A stretch of DNA of 25,072 bases from a virus. The DNA lies in IMG/VR virus record IMGVR_UViG_3300013102_000073, positions 1 to 25,072 of that record. One strand, given 5' to 3'. A program made the position numbers and the translations under genes. Of the stretch, positions 1 through 7,506 are shown one piece after another. The notes beneath the pieces are model-generated. The model was not told the origin of the DNA. It did not search any database and was given only the letters and a program-made list of their open reading frames with translations. How positions within the stretch are numbered: the stretch's first letter is position 1; every line of letters starts with the position of its first letter.

Positions 1-2
1 CT

Positions 3-395
3 GAGGATGTCATCGGCACCCTACCGTTTCTGCGGGCTCAGGCTGAGTCGCTGATGGTGGACACGTGCACGATTGCGCGCCCGGGTGAGCCGGTAACAGA
101 CCCTGATTCGGGCAACGTGACGGACAGCATGACCGAGGTCTACAGCGGCATTTGCAAGGTGCAGTCGAAGGATTCTTCGGTTGCGACTCCGGATGTGGCG
201 GGTGCGTCGTTTGTTGTGGTGTCGCGGCAGGTGCATATTCCGGCGGGTGTGGCGGACGTCAAGAATGGCGACGTCATTACCGTAACGGCGTCTCTCCTGA
301 ATCCGTTTGGGGTTGGTAAGCAGTACCGGGTTGAGGGGTTCACTCCTGACAGCTACGAGACTGCGGCGCGTATCCCGGTGAAGGAAATCCTCTGA
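3..395 (+). CDS. Head-tail connector, DUF6093-like (5' partial)
   Basis: Probable head-to-tail stopper/connector protein of the virion. The frame is open back to the window edge, and the residues before the first in-window ATG (54) include an R-A-Q-A-E-S-L-M-V-D stretch followed by C-T-I. This is the conserved N-terminal pattern I associate with the DUF6093 actinophage family, so the true start is probably upstream and the ATG at 54 is internal. The rest is a small beta-rich domain, as expected for a connector. The stop overlaps the next start by one base (TGATG), so translation is probably coupled. Family assignment is from memory of the motif; the role is inferred from position before gp10-like and tail terminator genes. 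Confidence 0.7.
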   Translation, partial: EDVIGTLPFLRAQAESLMVDTCTIARPGEPVTDPDSGNVTDSMTEVYSGICKVQSKDSSVATPDVAGASFVVVSRQVHIPAGVADVKNGDVITVTASLLNPFGVGKQYRVEGFTPDSYETAARIPVKEIL

Positions 396-784
396 TGGGC
401 GCGGATGCGTCGGAGTTGGACGGGTTGGCGAGGGCGTTTCGTGAGATTCCGGCACTCATGGTTCCGAAGCTCAAGGGCGTGGTTGCTAAGTCGGCGTTGA
501 ACACTAAGAAGCTGATGCAGGCGGACGCGCGTAGGTCTCAGCACTTCAAGCAGTTGGCGCCGACGATCAGTTATGACCTGAAGGTTCATTCGTTCGGAGG
601 CGACGGCGTGATTGAGGCTGAGATTGGCCCGACGCCGGGCGGCTCTGGTTCCCTCGCTGGTATCGCGTATTACGGTACGTCGAAGCCTGGCGGTGGGACG
701 GTGCGTAATCCTGAGGACGCCATGCTTGAGGAGGCGCCGAACTTTTATGAGTATGCGTTCAAGGCGACGGAGGGTTTGTTGTGA
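395..784 (+). CDS. HK97 gp10-like head-tail/tail completion protein
   Basis: Likely a connector of the HK97 gp10-like type, acting where the tail joins the head. The 129-aa protein has a helical N-terminus (about residues 5-45, ending in a K/R-rich stretch with ADARR) followed by beta strands with a GP-T-P-G-G-S-G turn and a YYGTSKPGGG segment. This resembles gp10-like proteins, where a YxxYGTS/H-type strand precedes the C-terminal helix. ATG overlaps the upstream stop by 1 nt, and the stop overlaps the next GTG by 4 nt. Order (stopper, gp10-like, terminator, major tail protein) supports the call. No catalytic residues are expected. Confidence 0.7.
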   Translation: MGADASELDGLARAFREIPALMVPKLKGVVAKSALNTKKLMQADARRSQHFKQLAPTISYDLKVHSFGGDGVIEAEIGPTPGGSGSLAGIAYYGTSKPGGGTVRNPEDAMLEEAPNFYEYAFKATEGLL

Positions 785-1194
785 TCCGTGAGCATTACGC
801 TGCTGTGAAGGCGATGGTGCCGGCGGGTACGACGGTTTACCAGTGGTCAGTTCCCGGCACCCCAAGCTATCCCTATGTGTGTCTTTGGGGCGATCTTGGT
901 GACGAGTCCAGCGGCGGCCCTGACGGCGACTCGCTGCAAGACGTTCCCGACGTCCTGAGCCTGCGTGTGCGTGCGACGTATGCGGGGCTGAACGGTGATT
1001 CGGTGCTCATCGTTTGCCGGAATGTGCGGGCCGCGTTGAATCGGAAGACCCCAGTTGTTGAGGGCTGGGCTCTTGGCCCGTTGCGGCAGTCGTCGTTGAT
1101 GGATGTGCAGACTGATGACTCTGTGACCCTGACTAGTGGGACGCATCCTGTGTTCGCTGTTGACGAGTTCGCTTTGGTGTCCTCGAAGCTCTAA
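781..1194 (+). CDS. Tail terminator-like protein
   Basis: 137-aa protein in the slot normally held by the tail terminator (tail completion, gpU/gp17-like), which caps the tail tube before head joining. It starts at a GTG overlapping the previous stop (GTGA). The N-terminal helix (IREHYAAVKAMV) is followed by alternating strands, the usual layout of this fold: helix, V-Y-Q-W, P-Y-V-C-L-W strand, then R-V-R-A-T-Y. The call rests mainly on gene order directly before the major tail protein; sequence similarity cannot be tested here. A hairpin with a T-run follows the stop. Confidence 0.6.
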   Translation: MIREHYAAVKAMVPAGTTVYQWSVPGTPSYPYVCLWGDLGDESSGGPDGDSLQDVPDVLSLRVRATYAGLNGDSVLIVCRNVRAALNRKTPVVEGWALGPLRQSSLMDVQTDDSVTLTSGTHPVFAVDEFALVSSKL

Positions 1195-1207
1195 ACCCTA
1201 ATCGTTA

Positions 1208-1233
1208 GGCGCTCCACTTGGGGCGTCTCTTTT
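1208..1233 (+). terminator. Hairpin with T-run after tail terminator gene
   Basis: An 8-bp stem with two G-T pairs (1208-1215 with 1220-1227), loop ACTT, then TCTTTT. It could end or attenuate transcription between the connector genes and the tail genes. Its left arm can also pair with the following Shine-Dalgarno (see findings). Confidence 0.6.
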
Positions 1234-1252
1234 CATGCCCTGGAGGCGCCCA

Positions 1253-1399
1253 ATGTCATTCGTTGACGTAATCAATTCGCGTGGTGAGGTCCAGACCGTT
1301 CCGGTGCACTGGCTCGAATCATTCGCGGGGCAGTTCACCCCGATCTCTGATGTAAAACCAATCCCGGCGAAGGCCGACACCACGAAGGAGGCCAAGTAA
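1253..1399 (+). CDS. Small hypothetical protein before major tail protein (48 aa)
   Basis: A 48-aa reading frame with ATG at 1253 and a GGAGG Shine-Dalgarno 6 nt upstream (1242-1246). The stop TAA directly abuts the next ATG (1400). The product begins MSFVDVINSRGEVQ, includes V-P-V-H-W-L-E, and ends in a charged A-D-T-T-K-E-A-K tail. I do not recognise a domain. Its own good ribosome site, tight fit between a terminator and the major tail gene, and the fact that the next gene's AAGGAGG lies in its last codons suggest it is real. It may be a virion or assembly peptide, but no function is assigned. Confidence 0.6.
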   Translation: MSFVDVINSRGEVQTVPVHWLESFAGQFTPISDVKPIPAKADTTKEAK

Positions 1400-1903
1400 A
1401 TGGCTCGTGTACTTGCTGACGGCAAGACCAAATTTACGGTCCTGACCACTAAGCCCGCTAACCCTGCCGCCCCGACTGCTGCGGAGCTGAACGCCGGCAT
1501 TGATCTGTCCCTCGATGTGCTGTCTTCGGACTTCAACTTCGGCGCGGCTGACTCGGATAAGGTCGCTGAGAAGGCGCTTGGTGCTAGCGGCAACGCTAAC
1601 GCCATCGGCGCCTCCAACTACACTGTCGGGTTCACTCTCTGGCGGAAGTTCCTGGCGGGTGGCGGCTTCGACGCCGCGAACGAAACAGGCTGGGCCGCGC
1701 TGAAGGTGAAGGGCACTACCCTTTGGGGTTATGCCCGCCAGATGGACAAGCTCGCTACGGCTGCTTGGGCTTCCTCGGATGAGATTTACCTGGGCGCCGA
1801 GTTTACTGTGGACACCCCGCAGCGCACGGATGGTACGGGCTTCATCAAGTACCGCATCCCCGGCGAGGCCCAGAACGGTTACCCCTTCATCGCGGTTGCG
1901 TAG
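1400..1903 (+). CDS. Major tail protein (tail tube)
   Basis: 167-aa structural protein that should polymerise into the tail tube. ATG at 1400 has AAGGAGG 8 nt upstream. The composition is beta-rich with few cysteines, opening with MARVLADGKTKFTVL and carrying an A-E-L-N-A-G-I-D-L-S segment near residue 30. That A-E-(L/I)-N-A-G-x-D-(L/I) element is common in actinophage major tail proteins. It lies just after the tail terminator and before the assembly chaperones, its standard place. Length fits the family. Confidence 0.8.
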   Translation: MARVLADGKTKFTVLTTKPANPAAPTAAELNAGIDLSLDVLSSDFNFGAADSDKVAEKALGASGNANAIGASNYTVGFTLWRKFLAGGGFDAANETGWAALKVKGTTLWGYARQMDKLATAAWASSDEIYLGAEFTVDTPQRTDGTGFIKYRIPGEAQNGYPFIAVA

Positions 1904-1912
1904 GGCTGACGG

Positions 1913-2224
1913 ATGATTACTTACACCGTCCCGGTTATTGCCGGTACGCCGCCGACGTATGTGACGCCGGCGTCTTCTGACACGGCCCAGATCGGTTCGA
2001 CGCTGATTGTGAAGAACGGTTCTGGTGCTTCGATCACGGTAACGATGGTCACGCCGGGGAACCTTGCTACGGGTGATGCTTACCCGGATAAGGCGTACAC
2101 GGTTGCGGCTGCTGGTGAGGCTTGGATCCCGGTGCTTCCGGATTATCGGAACACTGCTGGGGTTGCTGCTGTGACGTTTTCGGCTACTGCGTCTGTGACT
2201 GCAACGTCTATCGCGCATAGCTGA
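1913..2224 (+). CDS. Beta-rich virion-type protein, unknown role
   Basis: 103-aa protein starting at ATG 1913, ten bases after the major tail gene, with only a weak upstream purine stretch, so it may depend on coupling. It is almost entirely beta-strand-like (T/V/S/G/P-rich, with S-T-L-I-V-K-N-G-S-G near residue 29 and A-V-T-F-S-A-T-A-S near the end). The pattern (S-D-T, L-x-V-x-N-G-x-G, I-P, T-A-S-V-T) resembles small actinophage proteins sometimes annotated as decoration or cement proteins. I infer a structural role, probably on the tail tube given the location, without being able to choose between decoration and adaptor. Confidence 0.6.
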   Translation: MITYTVPVIAGTPPTYVTPASSDTAQIGSTLIVKNGSGASITVTMVTPGNLATGDAYPDKAYTVAAAGEAWIPVLPDYRNTAGVAAVTFSATASVTATSIAHS

Positions 2225-2232
2225 GTTTGACC

Positions 2233-2271
2233 GGTTGGCGGCGCGTGTTTTCAGGCTCCGCGCCGCCAACC
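2233..2271 (+). terminator. 13-bp perfect hairpin between tail genes
   Basis: GGTTGGCGGCGCG (2233-2245) and its exact reverse complement (2259-2271) enclose a 13-nt loop. There is only a weak T-run afterwards, so it may be a processing or translational control element as much as a terminator. The loop bases 2249-2258 are complementary to the next gene's Shine-Dalgarno region. Confidence 0.6.
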
Positions 2272-2321
2272 TTCAACACCCCGAGCCTGAACAACCAACT
2301 ACTTAGGAGCCTGAAACCCCT

Positions 2322-2834
2322 ATGACTGAACCCAAAGATTTTGACCTTGATGCCTGGCTTGATGATGCTGACCGGCCTGAGCGCTCCGTGACTGTGTATC
2401 AGAAGGCGGGTTTGATCGCTGACCTTGACCGGCTGGCGGAACAGATTCAGAACGCTGATGATGACGAGGTTGACGGCCCGTCTATGGGCGGTGGTGCTGG
2501 TGCGTTGCGGGCCGAGTACGCGAAGGTCGCTAAGCAGTTCCACGATTCGGCGCTGACTGTGCGTGTCAGGTCCGTGTCGCAGGAGGAACAGCGCGAGTTG
2601 CGGGAGAAGAACCCCGATCTTGGAGATGCGGCGCTCGGCAAGCTGGTGCTTTCTGAGGCGTTTGTGTCCCCGAAGGCGTCGCCGGACCAGGTCGGCAAGC
2701 TTGAGCGCGTCCTGGGTGATGCCCAATTCTCGCTGATCGTTGGGGCGTGGCAGCAGGCTTGCCGTGCGGTGCCTGCTGTGAGCGCTGATTTTTTGCCGAA
2801 GCGCTCTACACCGGACGATGGTGGCGAGTCCTAG
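2322..2834 (+). CDS. Tail assembly chaperone, short product (gpG-like)
   Basis: 170-aa chaperone that would coat the tape measure protein during tail assembly. ATG at 2322 follows TAGGAG (12-nt gap). The acidic N-terminus (F-D-L-D-A-W-L-D-D-A) is followed by helical segments and a C-terminal part ending in S-A-D-F-L-P-K-R. Position between the major tail protein and tape measure is diagnostic of gpG-type proteins. The stop at 2832-2834 is bypassed in part of translation by a -1 slip at 2789-2795, giving the longer gpGT-like product. The leader of this gene carries an anti-Shine-Dalgarno hairpin. Confidence 0.85.
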   Translation: MTEPKDFDLDAWLDDADRPERSVTVYQKAGLIADLDRLAEQIQNADDDEVDGPSMGGGAGALRAEYAKVAKQFHDSALTVRVRSVSQEEQRELREKNPDLGDAALGKLVLSEAFVSPKASPDQVGKLERVLGDAQFSLIVGAWQQACRAVPAVSADFLPKRSTPDDGGES

Positions 2835-3214
2835 CGGCCCTAAAGACTGCTGAGCGTTTCCAGCGCCCGCCGAGTTCCTACCTTGGGCCCCTGCCTGAGT
2901 CGAAGAATAGGTTGCTGGAGTTCGCCTACACGCTCTACGTCGAGGGCTTGTGTGATTGCGGGCGCCCCAAGTTTGAGTGCCGCAACGAAGCTAATGCGGG
3001 CCTATATGAGGTCGCGGACGTAACCTGCTATGCGCAAGCTGCGGTGGAGGAACATACCGGGCAGAAGGATTTCAAGCCGGATCCGGGGCAGCGTTTCTAC
3101 GCGACCGAGATTGACGACGAGCTAATTACCCGCAGGGCGTTCGCGCCACTTACCTACGCCGACAATGGCGACGATAAATCCGGCGAGAGCGACAGCGCTA
3201 GCGACGGCGTTTAG
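2322..3214 (+). CDS. Tail assembly chaperone, -1 frameshift fusion (gpGT-like)
   Basis: Fusion made by a -1 ribosomal frameshift: read 2322-2795 in the first frame, then 2795-3214 in the -1 frame, about 297 aa. The heptamer T TTT TTG (2789-2795) fits the X XXY YYZ slippery pattern in the zero frame. The -1 frame is open from a TGA at 2786-2788 to TAG at 3212-3214 and continues with A-E-A-L-Y-T-G-R-W-W and later L-C-D-C-G-R-P-K-F-E-C, a Cys-rich segment plausible for the T domain. The tail is very acidic/Ser-rich. A separate start at ATG 2912 is unlikely because the frame is open and protein-like well before it. Known mechanism in lambda G/GT and many siphophages. Confidence 0.85.
2789..2795 (+). 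promoter_or_regulatory. -1 ribosomal frameshift slippery site
   Basis: Six T then G read as T TTT TTG in the chaperone frame. Both tRNAs can re-pair after slipping one base back. It lies 37 nt before the zero-frame stop. Confidence 0.85.
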
Positions 3215-3337
3215 CCCGGCATTTCCGTTTTCTCCCGCACTGGCTAGTGCAATGGCTATTCCGAATACGAGCATTGCGAGCCCGGTCTTCATGATGTTGG
3301 CGCCGCGTTTTTTATGGACATCCCCCGTTTGAGTCAT
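3122..3337 (-). CDS. Small two-helix membrane protein, antisense in the late region
   Basis: 71-aa protein on the opposite strand, in the only sizeable gap of the tail module (3215-3386) and overlapping the last 93 bases of the chaperone fusion. It has two clear hydrophobic helices: about residues 17-34 (T-G-L-A-M-L-V-F-G-I-A-I-A-L-A) and 43-62 (V-A-S-A-V-A-L-A-G-F-I-V-A-I-V-G). A basic N-terminus and K-W-R-E-R C-terminal tail flank them. There is no useful Shine-Dalgarno near ATG 3337. Instead TTTTAA-N17-CATACT-N6 precedes it, suggesting a leaderless transcript. An internal ATG (Met16) is possible. It could be a prophage-expressed accessory gene (for example exclusion of other phages), but that is inference. 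Antisense of a Ser/Asp-rich tail also tends to look hydrophobic, which lowers confidence for helix 2. Confidence 0.5.
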   Translation of the reverse strand: MTQTGDVHKKRGANIMKTGLAMLVFGIAIALASAGENGNAGLNAVASAVALAGFIVAIVGVGKWRERPAGN

Positions 3338-3386
3338 TGGCTAAGTATGCCATGCCTCCCCCGAATTTAAAACCACTGGAGGAATC

Positions 3387-6300
3387 ATGGCTGGTTCGAC
3401 GCGCAATGTCTCGGTAAAGTTCAGCGCTGAAGTTCAGAATTACAAGGCCGCGATGGAGGCCGCGGCTAAGGCCACGGAGAAGCTGAAGAAGTCAGCCGAA
3501 GAGACTGGCGGCGCTTCCGAAAAGGCGAATAAGCAGTCCGAGGAAGCGGCTAAGCGGTCCGCCGAGGAAATCGCCAAGGTAGCGGCGGCGCATCAGGAGG
3601 CAGCGAAGGCTCAGAACCTTCAATATGCGGGCACCGGGCAGCTTGTTGACATGAATGGCAAGGCCCTAAGTTCTCAGCAGGCGGCGGCCGTCGGTTTGCA
3701 GACGTTCTCTCAGGAAGCGTACCTTGCAGGCCGGGCGGCTGAAGAGGCTGGTGCGGCTGCTGAGGCTGCTGCCGAGGCGCAGGCTGAGGCTGCTAGTGCT
3801 GCGGCTAAGTCCGAGGAAGAGCATAAGAGCGCACTCGAAGAACTGGCTGTCACTGCTGGCTTGTCAGGTGCAGCGATGGTCGCTGGCGTTGGTGTCGCTA
3901 TCAACGCTTACGCTGACTTCGATAAGCAGATGTCGAGTGTGGATGCGGCAACTCACGAGACCGTCGGGAATATGAATCTGTTGCGCCAGGCGGCTATTGA
4001 TGCTGGCGCGGATACGTCATTCTCCGCGGGCGAGGCCGCGCAGGGTATCGAGGAGCTAGCCAAGGCGGGCGTCTCTACCAATGACATCCTCAACGGCGGG
4101 TTGAATGGTTCGCTGGCGCTAGCTGCCGCCGGTTCGCTTGATGTGGGCCAGGCTGCGGAGATCGCGGCTTCGGCGCTTACTCAGTTCAAGCTTTCAGGCG
4201 ATAAGGTCCCGCATGTTGCGGACCTGTTGGCTGCTGGTGCTGGCAAGGCGCAGGGCTCCGTCGAGGATCTTGGCGCGGCGCTCAATCAGTCTGGTCTTGT
4301 TGCGGCGTCAACAGGCCTGACGATTGAGGAGACGACGGGCGCACTGTCCGCGTTCGCATCCGCAGGCCTGACTGGTTCCGACGCTGGCACATCCTTTAAG
4401 ACGATGTTGATGTCCCTGAACCCGAACTCCAAAGAAGCCGCTGGGCTGATGGATGATCTGGGTATCCACGCATATGACGCGCAGGGCAAGTTTATTGGCA
4501 TGTCCGAATATGCGGGCGTCTTGCAAAATGCTTTGAAGGGCATGTCGGACGAGCAGCGTAACGCTACCCTGAAGACCCTGTTCGGCTCTGACGCTGTCCG
4601 TGCCGCGAATGTCCTTTATGAGCAGGGCGCGGACGGTATCAATAAGTGGGAATCTGCGGTCAATGACGCCGGATACGCGGCTGATACTGCGGCGCGCATG
4701 CAAAATAACCTTGCGGGCGACATTGAGAAGCTTGGCGGCTCTTTCGACACCGCGCTTATAAAGTCTGGCTCCGGCGCTAACGATGTTTTGCGCGGGTTGG
4801 TGCAGGGGCTTGAGGGTCTGGTTGATGTTGTTGGTTCCATCCCTGGTCCGACACTGTCGGTTGGGCTTGGCTTCGTTGGCATTGCTGGTGGTGCGCTGGT
4901 GTTGGGCAGCGGCCTTGTTGCTCTCAATGCGAAGATCGCAAGCACCAGCGCTGCCCTTGCCCTGATAGCGCCGGCCGGGACTAAGGCGGGCACTGCGCTT
5001 GCTATGGCGGGCACCGCCGCGAAACTGGCAGGTGTTGCTGCCGGGATCGGTCTGGTGGGTTTCGGTCTCGCCAAGTGGGCTGAGGCCGACTATATGGGCA
5101 AGATCGAAACCGGCATGGGCCACGTGAATAATGCGTTGGCTGATGTTGCCGCGTCTGCCCCTGGTGCTTCAAGCGCCCTCGACACGATCTTTCAGGACCG
5201 TGACGGCGGCGACCTTATTAGCACGGTTGATGGTCTCGAGTCGGCGATTAAGCGGACATTCAACCGTGACGCGGGTCAGCAGTTCAACGACTGGGGTTCC
5301 GGCCTGATGAACAGTATCACCGGGGTTAAGGGCAGCACTGAGATCCTGGCTGACCAGTTCAAGAGCCTAGACTCTGGCCTCGCCGGGCTGGTGTCAGGCG
5401 GCAAGCCTGAGGACGCAGCTAAGGCGTTTGACAAGATCAAGGAAGCCGCGAAGAACCAAGGCGTGAGCGTTGAGGATCTGACGAAGAAGTTCCCCGCGTA
5501 TGCGGATGCTTTGAAGCAGGCCGAGGCTAACGCTAAAGGCGCTGGCGAGGGTGGTGACGCGGCTGCGGATGGCATAAAGGCTGCCGGGGATGCGTCCGAT
5601 ACGGCCGGCCCGAGTGCCGAGGATCTAGCAAAGGCTTTGGAGGCAGTCGGCATTGCTGCTGATGGTTCCGTTGTGGACATTGACAAGTTTGGGCAGTCGT
5701 TGTTCGCGGCCGGCCTCCTGTCGCTGTCTGCGTCTGATGCGTCTATCGCGTATCAAGATGCCATCGACAAGATGACTGAGTCAGTCAAGACGAATGGCAC
5801 GACGCTTGATCTGAATACGGAGAAGGGCCGAGCTAACCAGTCTGCTTTCAACGGACTCGCGCAGGCGGCGATTACTTCGGCTGAGGCTCACGCGTCGGAG
5901 ACTCTTGCGGCTAAGGGGTCCGCGGCGGCGCAGACCGAGTTGCAGGCTGGGCTAAAGACCAGCTACACCGATCTTGTCAACGCCGCTGGTCAGCTTGGCA
6001 TTACTGGTGATGCGGCGGACACGATGGCCCGCAAGGCTTTGGGTATTCCGAAGCAGATCCCCATTGATACGTGGGTTAATGACCACGCGTCCGACCTCCT
6101 AATTGGGATCAAGGGCAAGGCCGACGCTCTCAATGGCAAGACGGCAACTGTCACGGTGTTCTTTCAGAGTGACACGAGCGGCTATTACGACCCGACTGGT
6201 GGCACGAACGGCGCGGGAGCTGGCACTGGCACGAAGCGAAAAGGCCCGGTTGTTTACGCAACTGGCGGGCGCCTCCCTGGTTATGCGGATGGTGGGCAGT

Positions 6301-6665
6301 TGCCTACTACCGGCCCGGGTACGGAAATCACTGACGGGTTCCTTGGTATCTCATCGGCGGGTCTTCCGCTGGCCCGGGTGGATGCTGGCGAGTGGATTAT
6401 CAACGGCAAATCATCGAACCGGTACAACCGGGAGCTTGCGGCTATAAATGCCGGGACGTTCCCAAAGCTGCCCGGCTATGCGTCGGGCGGGTTGTACGCG
6501 GCTCAATCGTTCGGCTACGCCGGCGCTGGGAACGTGAGCGTCGCTGCCCCGGCAGTGACGGTGATGATCGGTAACGAGCAGTTGGATGCCCGCATGTTCA
6601 AGGTTGCTTCGGCGACTGTTTCGGCTGCTGATTCGCAGTCCCAATTTTCGAGGAGGGGCCGCTAG
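3387..6665 (+). CDS. Tape measure protein
   Basis: 1092-aa tape measure that sets tail length and leaves the tail tip during DNA injection. ATG at 3387 has TGGAGGA upstream. Residues 15-150 are Ala/Glu/Lys-rich coiled coil. Residues about 155-430 look like the TP901-type tail core, with F-D-K-Q-M-S-S-V, A-A-I-D-A-G-A-D-T-S-F-S and G-L-T-G-S-D-A-G-T-S-F-K typical of it. Hydrophobic stretches lie at about 153-172, 490-514 and 538-563. The C-terminal third is Gly/Thr-rich, with repeated G-Y-A-(D/S)-G-G motifs. At roughly 0.15 nm per residue this predicts a tail of about 160 nm. It is the largest gene here and directly follows the frameshifted chaperones. Confidence 0.93.
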   Translation: MAGSTRNVSVKFSAEVQNYKAAMEAAAKATEKLKKSAEETGGASEKANKQSEEAAKRSAEEIAKVAAAHQEAAKAQNLQYAGTGQLVDMNGKALSSQQAAAVGLQTFSQEAYLAGRAAEEAGAAAEAAAEAQAEAASAAAKSEEEHKSALEELAVTAGLSGAAMVAGVGVAINAYADFDKQMSSVDAATHETVGNMNLLRQAAIDAGADTSFSAGEAAQGIEELAKAGVSTNDILNGGLNGSLALAAAGSLDVGQAAEIAASALTQFKLSGDKVPHVADLLAAGAGKAQGSVEDLGAALNQSGLVAASTGLTIEETTGALSAFASAGLTGSDAGTSFKTMLMSLNPNSKEAAGLMDDLGIHAYDAQGKFIGMSEYAGVLQNALKGMSDEQRNATLKTLFGSDAVRAANVLYEQGADGINKWESAVNDAGYAADTAARMQNNLAGDIEKLGGSFDTALIKSGSGANDVLRGLVQGLEGLVDVVGSIPGPTLSVGLGFVGIAGGALVLGSGLVALNAKIASTSAALALIAPAGTKAGTALAMAGTAAKLAGVAAGIGLVGFGLAKWAEADYMGKIETGMGHVNNALADVAASAPGASSALDTIFQDRDGGDLISTVDGLESAIKRTFNRDAGQQFNDWGSGLMNSITGVKGSTEILADQFKSLDSGLAGLVSGGKPEDAAKAFDKIKEAAKNQGVSVEDLTKKFPAYADALKQAEANAKGAGEGGDAAADGIKAAGDASDTAGPSAEDLAKALEAVGIAADGSVVDIDKFGQSLFAAGLLSLSASDASIAYQDAIDKMTESVKTNGTTLDLNTEKGRANQSAFNGLAQAAITSAEAHASETLAAKGSAAAQTELQAGLKTSYTDLVNAAGQLGITGDAADTMARKALGIPKQIPIDTWVNDHASDLLIGIKGKADALNGKTATVTVFFQSDTSGYYDPTGGTNGAGAGTGTKRKGPVVYATGGRLPGYADGGQLPTTGPGTEITDGFLGISSAGLPLARVDAGEWIINGKSSNRYNRELAAINAGTFPKLPGYASGGLYAAQSFGYAGAGNVSVAAPAVTVMIGNEQLDARMFKVASATVSAADSQSQFSRRGR

Positions 6666-7504
6666 TGGCTGTTGCTGTTGCGCTTGAGGCGCTTCTGAGT
6701 GATCCGTGTCCGCGTGTTGGTGTGACGGTCACTGGTTTGGGTACTAGTTCGGCGTCGGTTGTTTCGGTGTGGCGTGTCGCGGATGGGGAGCGTAATCCTG
6801 TTCGCGGCGCCCGCCGTGTGAGTTTGACGGATTCGTCGTATGTGGTGGATTTTGACGTCCCGCTTGGTCGGCCTGTCACGTATGAGGTTGAGGTGATTAG
6901 CGGCCCGTCTGGTGCTAGCCGTGTCACCTCTTCAGCGGTGACGGTGAACGCTTCGACGGGTTGGTTGATGGATCCTTTGGTGCCGCAGTCTGCGGTGCCG
7001 GTGGTGGGTGATTCGACGGATGAGACGTATTTGCGGTCTCAGGCTTTGTCTGAGTTGGCGTATCAGGCTGATGTTCAGGTGTTCAACATTATGGGGAGCA
7101 GTAAGCCGTTGGCGTTGTTTGGTCAGAGGATGGCTGAGCGTGGTTTGGATACGTCGTTGTCTACGCGGTCGGCTGAGCAGAACGCCCGGCTCGAATCGCT
7201 GTTGAAGTCTACGGCGCAACTACTGTTCCGCCCCTTGCCTGGTTGGGGTACGCGGACGCTGCCGGGTTCGATGTTCCTGGCGAATGCTACGGCCACTCAG
7301 CTCCCGGTTGATGTGTCGTGGGGTGGTGATCTGACGCGCTGGGATTTGAAGTCTGATGTTGTCGCTGCCCCGACGATCAAGGCTCTTACTGCGACGTTCA
7401 CGTATGGGGATGTTGCGTTGCTGACTTCGACGTATCAGCAGAAGCAGGACCGCATGGCGGGGAAGAAGTATTTGGATGATTTGAAGAACCCAGTCGGAGG
7501 CTAG
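6665..7504 (+). CDS. Distal tail (Dit-like) minor tail protein
   Basis: 279-aa tail tip protein, probably the distal tail component that links tube and hub. GTG start overlaps the tape measure stop by one base (TAGTG), with GAGGAGG upstream. The N-terminal half is beta-rich, with V-T-V-T-G-L-G and V-T-Y-E-V-E-V strands. The second half has D-V-Q-V-F-N-I-M-G-S and a C-terminal region with A-T-F-T-Y-G-D and K-Y-L-D-D-L. Position immediately after the tape measure is the usual Dit position; assignment is by synteny and fold-like composition. Confidence 0.65.
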   Translation: MAVAVALEALLSDPCPRVGVTVTGLGTSSASVVSVWRVADGERNPVRGARRVSLTDSSYVVDFDVPLGRPVTYEVEVISGPSGASRVTSSAVTVNASTGWLMDPLVPQSAVPVVGDSTDETYLRSQALSELAYQADVQVFNIMGSSKPLALFGQRMAERGLDTSLSTRSAEQNARLESLLKSTAQLLFRPLPGWGTRTLPGSMFLANATATQLPVDVSWGGDLTRWDLKSDVVAAPTIKALTATFTYGDVALLTSTYQQKQDRMAGKKYLDDLKNPVGG

Positions 7505-7506
7505 CC

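Noticed and set aside
1319-2269. Long - strand open frame (316 aa) antisense to the major tail gene
   Set aside because: Very Arg/Ser-rich with no domain; overlaps two well-supported + strand genes with ribosome sites. A frame shadow.
2912-3214. Independent 100-aa gene starting at ATG 2912
   Set aside because: The same frame is open and protein-like upstream to the slippery site and the gene order demands a frameshift fusion.
4308-5123. 271-aa - strand frame antisense to the tape measure gene
   Set aside because: Composition of a shadow; no start signal; tape measure frame is clear.
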